DNA of 5,016 nt, taken from contig CALJBF010000200.1 in the NCBI GenBank assembly GCA_938027385.1, forward strand, positions 1 to 5,016, read 5' to 3'. The DNA is from an uncultured Porphyromonadaceae bacterium. Lineage in GTDB: Bacteria; Bacteroidota; Bacteroidia; Bacteroidales; Muribaculaceae. The position numbers and the translations under genes were made by a program. Below, piece after piece: positions 1 to 5,016 of this stretch. Every line of letters begins with the position of its first letter. Position 1 is the first letter of the stretch. The notes beneath the pieces were generated by a model. The model searched no databases. It was not told where the DNA came from and worked only from the letters and a program-made list of their open reading frames with translations.

Positions 1-9
1 TCGGTATTC

Positions 10-108
10 ATTGTAGGGCCGCTACATGTAGCGACCGCCACCCGACAGACTCATCATCAGTCTGATTATCAACAGGTATGCGGTCGCTACATGTAGCGAC
101 CCTACAAT
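10..108. repeat. Inverted repeat with palindromic arms, REP/BIME- or MITE-like
   Basis: Two 29-base arms (10-38 and 80-108) are reverse complements with a single mismatch (C19 opposite A99). Each arm also contains its own palindrome: GGTCGCTACATGTAGCGACC (82-101) is perfect over 20 bases, and the copy at 17-36 has one mismatched pair. The 41-base spacer holds a third hairpin, CAGACT (46-51) with AGTCTG (59-64). The whole could fold as one long stem, or as three hairpins closed by the 7-bp stem ATTGTAG/CTACAAT (10-16 with 102-108). No coding sequence and no clear target-site duplication is visible. The layout resembles paired REP elements or a small non-autonomous element, but copy number in the genome cannot be seen here. 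Confidence 0.7.
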
Positions 109-116
109 AAAATGTT

Positions 117-134
117 AAAAATGAGGGAACCTCA
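117..134 (-). terminator. Candidate intrinsic terminator of maeB
   Basis: On the transcribed strand TGAGG (134-130), loop TTC, and CCTCA (126-122) form a tight 5-bp hairpin followed at once by TTTTT (121-117) and then more AT-rich sequence. This is the only hairpin plus T run beyond maeB and the only one in any gap of the window. The stem is short, so it may be weak on its own. It would end the rsfS-ftsH-maeB transcript about 75-90 bases after the maeB stop. Confidence 0.5.
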
Positions 135-155
135 GGGTGCGTCGGATTTCAGACA

Positions 156-204
156 CTCCCGGTTTTAGAGGCTGTCAATCGCAGTGCCATGCAGCGACCG
201 GGAG
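156..204 (-). other. Long-loop hairpin just after the maeB stop
   Basis: On the transcribed strand CTCCCGGT (204-197) pairs perfectly with ACCGGGAG (163-156). Inside the 33-base loop, GCTG (195-192) can pair with CAGC (174-171). The stem starts 4 bases after the maeB TGA. No T run follows, so it is more likely a 3' UTR structure placed before the terminator candidate at 117-134 than a terminator itself. The long loop makes this weaker than the other two intergenic hairpins. Confidence 0.4.
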
Positions 205-208
205 GAAG

Positions 209-2485
209 TCAGGCGGGATTGCTGAGGGCGGCGTCGATGACAGCCACGGCGGCGAGGTTCACGATGTCGCGCACCGGGGCGTCGACCTTGACGAAATGCA
301 CGGGGCGTTTCAGGCCCATCTGTATCGGGCCTATTGACTCCCCTACCCCCATTTCGAGCAGCAGACGGGTGGCGGTGTTGGCCGCCGAGAGGTTGGGGAA
401 CACAAGGGTGTTGACATGTTTCCCCTTGATGCGGTTGAAGGGGAAAACGCGGTCGCGCAGCGGAGCGTTGAGTGCATAGTTCACCTGCATCTCGCCGTCG
501 ACGGCAAGCGCGGGTTCCTCTGCATGCAGACGGTCGATCACGTTGTGCATCTTGGCACTCTCAGGGGCATGGCTCGACCCGAAGTTGCTGTACGACACCA
601 GAGCGATCACAGGCTCGTCGGTGGTAAACTTGCTCACGCTCGACGCGGCCAGGCGCGTCACGTCGATGAGGGTATCCTCATCGTTGAGTTCATTGGTGGC
701 GGTATCAGCCAGGAAGAGCGTGCCGCGCTTTGTCTCGATCACGTGCATCGAGGCAAAGCTCTTGTAGCCGTCGCGTATGCCGATCACATCGCCGGCAAGT
801 CGCTGCAAGCGGTTCGACCCGGCGTATGCCCCGGCGATGAAGGCATCGGCATAACCGGAGTCGACCATCATCATGCCGAAGTAGTTGCGGTCGTACATCA
901 GTTCGACAGCCTCGTTTACAGTCACGCCCTGCCGATGACGGCGCGCGGCGAGCTTTTCGGCGAACTCCTGGCGCATCGGGGCGCTGTCGTCGTGACGGGG
1001 GTTGACAATCTCTATACCCGAGATGTCGGCGCCCAGACGGGCTGCGCGAGCGGCAATCATCTCGGCGTTGCCGAGCAGTACGGGCTCGCCGATGCCCTGG
1101 CGTTTCACATCCACGGCGGCAAGGAGGGTGTGGTCGGTATTCCCCTCGCCGAACACCACCTTCTTGCGGTAGCGCTTAGCCTCTTCGAGCAGACCGCGGG
1201 TGAGCTTGTTGTCGAACCCGGTTACACGGGTCAGCGAGTCGCGGTACTCGTCCCAGTCATCAATTCTACGGCGTGCCACACCGCTCTCTATGGCCGCGCG
1301 GGCCACCGCCGGAGCCACAGTGAGCAGAAGGCGCGGGTCAAGCGGCTTGGGGAGTATGTAGTTGCGTCCGAACTCCATACCCTTCTGGCCGTAAGCCTTT
1401 TCCACTACGGTGGGCACCGGCTCTTTGGCCAGCGACGCTATAGCGTAGACTGCGGCGAGTTTCATGGCCTCGTTGATTTCGGTGGCGCGGGTATCGAGCG
1501 CACCGCGGAAAATATAGGGGAAACCCAGCACGTTGTTTATCTGGTTGGGATAGTCTGAGCGGCCGGTGGCGAAGATCAGGTCGTCACGGCTTGCCATGGC
1601 AAGCGAGTATTCGATTTCGGGGTCAGGATTGGCCAGAGCGAACACGATGGGGCGCGGAGCCATTGACTGTATCATATCGGGTGTGAGCACATCCTTTACC
1701 GAAAGTCCCAGGAACACGTCGGCACCGGCCATGGCCTCGGCCAGCGTGTGCACGTCGCGCGAGGTGGCAAAACGGCGCTTGCGTTCGTTAAGATCCTGAC
1801 GCATTACGTGGATGGCCCCCTTGCTGTCGCACATCACGATATTTTCCGGCTTGACACCGAGGGCAATATAAAGGTTGGCGCAGGCTATGGCCGCCGCGCC
1901 GGCACCGTTCACCACGAGCCTGATTTCGTCGGCTTTCTTCCCCTGCAGCTCAAGAGCGTTTATGAGACCTGCGGCCGAGATAATGGCTGTGCCGTGCTGG
2001 TCGTCGTGCATGATGGGGATGTCGCACTCGGCCTTCAGGCGGTCTTCGATGTGGAAACACTCGGGCGCTTTGATATCCTCGAGGTTGATGCCGCCGAATG
2101 TGGGTACCAGCGACTTCACTATCTCCACGAACTTGTCGGGGTCTGTCTCGTTGATTTCGATGTCAAAACCGTCGAGACCGGCGAATATCTTGAACAGCAG
2201 GGCTTTTCCCTCCATAACCGGCTTTCCGGCCTCGGCGCCGATGTTGCCAAGCCCGAGCACCGCGGTGCCGTTGGAGATTACGCCCACAAGGTTGGAGCGG
2301 TTTGTGTAGAGGTAGCTGTCGTCGGGATTCTCCTTGATTTCAAGGCAGGGATATGCCACTCCCGGCGAATATGCGAGCGAAAGATCCTGCTGGGACGAAT
2401 ATGGTTTTGTGGGGATGACTTCAGTCTTTCCCGGGCGCGGATACCGGTGGTAATCGAGCGCCATCTCTTTGGTTATCTTGGCCAT
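209..2485 (-). CDS. maeB: Hybrid malic enzyme with C-terminal phosphotransacetylase-like domain (MaeB type)
   Basis: The enzyme oxidatively decarboxylates malate to pyruvate and CO2, probably with NADP as in the MaeB family, supplying reducing power and pyruvate from C4 acids. The 758-residue length is typical of the hybrid form. The malic N-domain shows SLAYSPGVAYP with the catalytic Tyr39, the catalytic Lys94 in MEGKALLFK, and metal ligands E136 and D137 (LEDIKAPE) and D162 (MHDDQHGTA). The Rossmann domain carries GAGAAA (194-199) and D220 in MCDSKGAI. N286 (ALANPDPE) and N317/N318 (NQINNVLGFP) match the substrate-site asparagines. From about residue 425 the protein is a PTA-like domain (for example SYSNFGSSHAPESAKM, 631-646). 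In characterised hybrid enzymes this domain does not make acetyl phosphate but senses acetyl-CoA and inhibits activity; the same is inferred here. The ATG at 2485 gives the usual MaeB N-terminus. The gene lies 60 bases after ftsH, with no visible promoter or Shine-Dalgarno motif. Confidence 0.96.
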   Translation of the reverse strand: MAKITKEMALDYHRYPRPGKTEVIPTKPYSSQQDLSLAYSPGVAYPCLEIKENPDDSYLYTNRSNLVGVISNGTAVLGLGNIGAEAGKPVMEGKALLFKIFAGLDGFDIEINETDPDKFVEIVKSLVPTFGGINLEDIKAPECFHIEDRLKAECDIPIMHDDQHGTAIISAAGLINALELQGKKADEIRLVVNGAGAAAIACANLYIALGVKPENIVMCDSKGAIHVMRQDLNERKRRFATSRDVHTLAEAMAGADVFLGLSVKDVLTPDMIQSMAPRPIVFALANPDPEIEYSLAMASRDDLIFATGRSDYPNQINNVLGFPYIFRGALDTRATEINEAMKLAAVYAIASLAKEPVPTVVEKAYGQKGMEFGRNYILPKPLDPRLLLTVAPAVARAAIESGVARRRIDDWDEYRDSLTRVTGFDNKLTRGLLEEAKRYRKKVVFGEGNTDHTLLAAVDVKRQGIGEPVLLGNAEMIAARAARLGADISGIEIVNPRHDDSAPMRQEFAEKLAARRHRQGVTVNEAVELMYDRNYFGMMMVDSGYADAFIAGAYAGSNRLQRLAGDVIGIRDGYKSFASMHVIETKRGTLFLADTATNELNDEDTLIDVTRLAASSVSKFTTDEPVIALVSYSNFGSSHAPESAKMHNVIDRLHAEEPALAVDGEMQVNYALNAPLRDRVFPFNRIKGKHVNTLVFPNLSAANTATRLLLEMGVGESIGPIQMGLKRPVHFVKVDAPVRDIVNLAAVAVIDAALSNPA

Positions 2486-2503
2486 AAGCGTGGTTATTTA
2501 TGA

Positions 2504-2538
2504 CAACGAAGCCATCGTGGAATGTGATGACTTCGTTG
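2504..2538 (-). other. 13-bp hairpin in the ftsH-maeB gap
   Basis: On the transcribed strand CAACGAAGTCATC (2538-2526) pairs with GATGGCTTCGTTG (2516-2504) around a 9-base loop. Twelve pairs are Watson-Crick and one is a G-U wobble. On the opposite strand that position would be a C-A mismatch, which favours a role in the minus-strand RNA. The stem begins 7 bases after the ftsH TAA and ends 18 bases before the maeB ATG. What follows (TCATAAATAACC) is AT-rich but is not a T run, so termination would be non-canonical. mRNA processing, 3' end protection of ftsH, or control of maeB translation are alternatives. Confidence 0.65.
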
Positions 2539-2545
2539 GTGTGGG

Positions 2546-4681
2546 TTATCGGTTTGCGGGAGAGTCTTTGGAATCGGAAGGGTCGTTAGGGTCTTTAAGG
2601 TCTTTAGGGACCTTAGGGTCATCGGCGGAGGGGATGGGGGGCAAAGCCGGTGGCGCGACAGGCGTGGTGCCGGTACCGGCAGTACCCGAGGTAGCGGGGG
2701 CGGGGGCAGGGGCGGCTTTGGCATCGGCTTCGGCGAGGCGCTGGCGGGCGGCCAGGATCTCGTCGGTGCGCGATACCCATTTGCGCTTGCCGAATATCTT
2801 CTCGACATCTTCGGTGAAGATTACCTCACGGCTGTAAAGCACGGCGGCAAGCTGGTCGTGGCCGGCTGCATACTGTTTCAGTATGGCCTTGGCACGCTCG
2901 TACTGCTCGTTGATGATGCGCGAAACCTCGTCGTCGATTGCCTTGGCACGCTCTTCGGAATAGGGCTTGGTGAAACCGTAGGCCTGACCGGTGGAGTCGT
3001 AATACGATATGTTGGGCAGATTCTTGCTCATGCCGTAATAGGTGACCATGGCGTAGGCCTGCTTGGTCACGCGCTCAAGGTCGTTTGCAGCACCGGTAGA
3101 GATGCGCCCCAGGAACAGCTCTTCGGCAGCGCGACCGCCCAAGGTGGCACACATCTCGTCAAGGAGAGCCTGCGTGGGGGTGATCTGGCGCTCCTCGGGC
3201 AGATACCAGGCGGCGCCGAGGGCTTTGCCACGCGGTACGATGGTCACCTTGATCAGCGGGTTGGCATACTGAAGGTTCCACGACACGGTGGCGTGGCCGG
3301 CCTCGTGGCATGCTATGGCGCGTTTCTCTTCGTCGGTGGTGATTTTCGAGCGTTTCTCGAGACCGCCGATTATACGGTCAACGGCATCGATGAAATCCTG
3401 CCGCTGCACGACCGTCTTGTTGTGGCGGGCGGCGATGAGCGCGGCCTCGTTGCAGACATTGGCGATGTCGGCACCCGAGAAACCGGGAGTCTGGCGCGCC
3501 AGCAGGTCCACATCCACCGAGTCGTCGGTCTTGATACCTTTCAGATGCACGTTGAATATGGCCACACGGTCGTTGAGCTCAGGGAGTTCGACATATATCT
3601 GGCGGTCGAAACGTCCGGCACGCAGCAGAGCCTTGTCGAGGATGTCGGCGCGGTTTGTGGCGGCCAGGATGATGACACCCGAGTTGGTGCCGAAACCGTC
3701 CATCTCGGTCAGCAGCTGGTTGAGCGTGTTCTCGCGCTCGTCGTTGGCACCCATGTTGGGATTTTTGCCGCGGGCGCGGCCCACGGCGTCGATCTCGTCG
3801 ATGAACACGATACAGGGGGCTTTCTCCTTGGCTTTCTGGAAAAGGTCACGCACGCGCGACGCACCCACGCCGACGAACATCTCCACGAAGTCGGAACCCG
3901 ACATGGAGAAGAACGGCACGTTTGCCTCGCCTGCCACGGCCTTTGCCAGCAGGGTCTTGCCGGTACCCGGAGGACCCACGAGCAGAGCGCCCTTGGGAAT
4001 CTTTCCGCCGAGGTTGGTATAGCGCTGCGGGTTCTTAAGGAACTCGACAATCTCCTCGATCTCCTGCTTGGCCTCGGAGAGACCTGCCACATCCTGGAAC
4101 GTAACTTTCACGGGGCCGTCCTTGTCGAACATCTGGGCCTTTGACTTGCCTACCGAGAACACGCCCCCGGCACCGCCGTCGCGGTTGGTCATGCGACGCA
4201 TTATTATATACCAGAAGGCGATAAGCAGGATTATGGGGCCGAAAGTCCAGAGATAAGTGGAGACATCGCTCCCCTCGTCATACACCACCGGCCCCTGATA
4301 CACACCCTGCTGTTTCCACTGGTCGATCTTGCGGGCGAACTCGTCGGTAGACGGCAGGGTAGTCTTTATATAGGCCGCGGCGCCGTCACGGAGGGCGCTC
4401 TTCTGGAAAATCTTGCGTGTGAGCGAGTCTGACAGCTCGGCCTCGGCGACACCTTTCTTCTTCTCGACGGTGATTTTGGTGATGCCGTGGGCGCGCACGT
4501 TTATCGAATCGGTGATGATGTTCTCGAATTCGGTATAGTTCACCTCTTTCGACGCCGACTGGTCATCGAAATAGAAAGCGGCGAAGATCACCACCATTAT
4601 CACAGCATAGAGCCAGTAGAAACTGGGCCTGACCTGCGGTTTCTTCTTGTTGTTGTTCCTGTTGGGGAGAATGTCGGGCAT
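2546..4681 (-). CDS. ftsH: ATP-dependent zinc metalloprotease FtsH
   Basis: FtsH is a hexameric AAA+ protease of the cytoplasmic membrane that extracts and degrades misfolded membrane proteins and some short-lived cytosolic regulators. In this 711-residue protein a basic N-terminus (NRNNNKKK, 7-14) precedes membrane segment 1 (about 20-38), an exported domain (about 39-140) and membrane segment 2 (about 143-160). The AAA+ module has Walker A GPPGTGKT (236-243), the pore motif FVGVGA (269-274), Walker B IVFIDEID (291-298), and a second region of homology ending in LRAGRFDR, with likely arginine fingers R354 and R357. The protease domain has the zinc motif HEAGH (459-463), and D534 in STGAANDLER is the likely third zinc ligand. 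All catalytic residues are present, so it should be active. The tail after about residue 655 is Pro/Ala-rich and then repetitive, making it longer than the 644-residue E. coli protein. The ATG at 4681 gives a normal N-terminus; no Shine-Dalgarno motif precedes it. Confidence 0.98.
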   Translation of the reverse strand: MPDILPNRNNNKKKPQVRPSFYWLYAVIMVVIFAAFYFDDQSASKEVNYTEFENIITDSINVRAHGITKITVEKKKGVAEAELSDSLTRKIFQKSALRDGAAAYIKTTLPSTDEFARKIDQWKQQGVYQGPVVYDEGSDVSTYLWTFGPIILLIAFWYIIMRRMTNRDGGAGGVFSVGKSKAQMFDKDGPVKVTFQDVAGLSEAKQEIEEIVEFLKNPQRYTNLGGKIPKGALLVGPPGTGKTLLAKAVAGEANVPFFSMSGSDFVEMFVGVGASRVRDLFQKAKEKAPCIVFIDEIDAVGRARGKNPNMGANDERENTLNQLLTEMDGFGTNSGVIILAATNRADILDKALLRAGRFDRQIYVELPELNDRVAIFNVHLKGIKTDDSVDVDLLARQTPGFSGADIANVCNEAALIAARHNKTVVQRQDFIDAVDRIIGGLEKRSKITTDEEKRAIACHEAGHATVSWNLQYANPLIKVTIVPRGKALGAAWYLPEERQITPTQALLDEMCATLGGRAAEELFLGRISTGAANDLERVTKQAYAMVTYYGMSKNLPNISYYDSTGQAYGFTKPYSEERAKAIDDEVSRIINEQYERAKAILKQYAAGHDQLAAVLYSREVIFTEDVEKIFGKRKWVSRTDEILAARQRLAEADAKAAPAPAPATSGTAGTGTTPVAPPALPPIPSADDPKVPKDLKDPNDPSDSKDSPANR
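2558..2626 (-). repeat. Degenerate 9-base tandem repeat coding the FtsH tripeptide tail
   Basis: Nine-base units on the plus strand follow one another, for example gtcgttagg (2582), gtctttaag (2591), gtctttagg (2600) and gaccttagg (2609), with more decayed units on both sides. Because nine bases make three codons, the minus strand codes for tripeptides of the kind DPK, DLK, DPN, DPS and DSK across about residues 688-708 of FtsH. The tail is charged, proline-rich and probably disordered. The units are visible in the sequence; growth by slippage or unequal duplication is inferred. Confidence 0.7.
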
Positions 4682-4708
4682 AATGGGAATAATTTCTGTG
4701 ACGTGTGC

Positions 4709-4731
4709 CCGGGCCGGTTACGGCGGCCCGG
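4709..4731 (-). other. GC-only hairpin just after the rsfS stop
   Basis: On the transcribed strand CCGGGCCG (4731-4724) pairs perfectly with CGGCCCGG (4716-4709) around the 7-base loop CCGTAAC. The stem starts one base after the rsfS stop codon, and 27 bases separate its end from the ftsH ATG. No run of T follows it, so it does not look like a classical intrinsic terminator. It may act as a 3' stabilising or processing structure or a partial terminator between rsfS and ftsH. The pairing is read directly from the sequence; the role is inferred. Confidence 0.6.
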
Positions 4732-4732
4732 C

Positions 4733-5016
4733 TCAGTCAAGATCGGGGATCTCGTTGATTTTGGCGTCGCTCCAGAGTTCCTCGAGGTTGTAGAGCGCGC
4801 GTGTCTCGGGCGTGAACACATGCACCATCGTGGTACCGTAGTCAATCACGATCCACTGTGCGTTGCGGTAGCCGTCGTAGTTATATGGCTTGACGCCTGC
4901 GGTTTCAAGAAGGTATTCGCGTACCGAGTCGGCGATCGACGCCACCTGCTGGCTTGACGTGCCCTGGCAGATAATGAACTCAGATGTCGGGGCGGCCTCG
5001 ATGTCAGAGAGGTCAG
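4733..5016 (-). CDS. rsfS: Ribosome silencing factor RsfS, 5' end cut off by the window edge
   Basis: RsfS (YbeB/DUF143 family) binds large-subunit protein uL14 and blocks joining of the ribosomal subunits, which lowers translation when nutrients are short. The 93 visible residues run to a TGA stop at 4733-4735. They contain the family's core: FIICQGTSSQQVASIA (visible residues 13-28), the central strands WIVIDYGTTMVHVF (54-67) and the C-terminal signature RALYNLEELWSDA (72-84). The family is usually about 110-125 residues, so roughly 20-30 N-terminal residues lie beyond the window. A GTG at 4943-4945 is not the start, because the same frame continues upstream with conserved family sequence. 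The gene lies 51 bases upstream of ftsH on the same strand, a pairing I know from Bacteroidetes genomes. The identification is secure; only the start is missing. Confidence 0.95.
   Translation of the reverse strand, partial: DLSDIEAAPTSEFIICQGTSSQQVASIADSVREYLLETAGVKPYNYDGYRNAQWIVIDYGTTMVHVFTPETRALYNLEELWSDAKINEIPDLD

Noticed and set aside
10..108. The repeated palindromes as a CRISPR array or an intrinsic terminator
   Set aside because: There are only two copies, in inverted orientation, with a structured spacer. No T run follows the stems on either strand.
189..199. ATGCAGCGACC as a third copy of the palindromic arm (ATGTAGCGACC)
   Set aside because: Ten of eleven bases match, but the similarity fades upstream and the other half of the palindrome is missing, so chance is a fair explanation.
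416..1558. A 380-codon open frame on the plus strand opposite maeB
   Set aside because: It lies wholly antisense to a clear, full-length MaeB. Its translation is rich in His, Val, Gly and Arg, as expected from the reverse of GC-rich codons, and I recognise no domain in it.
2486..2545. A promoter for maeB in the gap
   Set aside because: I found no match to the Bacteroidetes promoter pattern (TTTG near -33, TAnnTTTG near -7) in this stretch or in the rsfS-ftsH gap. A weak or unusual promoter cannot be excluded.
2696..2715. Dense G runs on the plus strand as a possible G-quadruplex
   Set aside because: They are the complement of Pro/Ala codons in the FtsH tail. There are three runs of four or more G and then only GG, so a strong quadruplex is not clearly supported.
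2858..4144. A 428-codon open frame on the plus strand opposite ftsH
   Set aside because: It is antisense to the conserved AAA+ and protease domains of FtsH, whose motifs are all intact. The open frame follows from codon bias and contains no recognisable motif.
4943..4945. GTG as a possible rsfS start
   Set aside because: The frame stays open upstream to the window edge and codes for conserved RsfS sequence (FIICQGTSSQQ), so the true start lies outside the window.
4487..4957. A 156-codon plus-strand open frame spanning the rsfS-ftsH gap
   Set aside because: It is antisense to conserved RsfS and FtsH sequence on both sides of the gap, with no family resemblance and no start signal of its own.

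Overview
This window looks like chromosomal DNA from a member of the Bacteroidetes, most likely order Bacteroidales. The evidence is the rsfS-ftsH gene pair, the Bacteroidetes-like FtsH (for example the ATNRAD and LRAGRFDR wording in its second region of homology), and the lack of Shine-Dalgarno motifs before the starts. The DNA is fairly GC-rich, which would suit a group such as Muribaculaceae better than Bacteroides, but that family guess is only inference.

All three genes lie on the minus strand and read from high to low coordinates. They are a 5'-truncated rsfS (ribosome silencing factor, 4733-5016), ftsH (membrane AAA+ zinc metalloprotease, 2546-4681) and maeB (hybrid malic enzyme with a C-terminal phosphotransacetylase-like domain, 209-2485). 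The gaps are short (50 and 60 bases) and show no clear Bacteroidetes promoter, so one transcript could cover all three. However, each gap holds a strong hairpin just after the upstream stop codon, and these could partly uncouple the genes.

The 208 bases beyond maeB are non-coding. From the gene outward they hold a post-stop hairpin (156-204), a small hairpin followed by five U residues that is the best candidate terminator (117-134), and a near-perfect inverted repeat about 100 bases long (10-108). Each arm of that repeat is itself a palindrome and a third hairpin sits between them. It resembles a REP/BIME- or MITE-like interspersed element.

The genes are housekeeping functions: control of ribosome subunit joining, membrane protein quality control, and conversion of malate to pyruvate with probable acetyl-CoA sensing. 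I see no sign of a defence system, prophage or other new multi-gene system. The least ordinary features are the palindromic element at the low-coordinate end, the recurring post-stop hairpins, and the repetitive FtsH tail.
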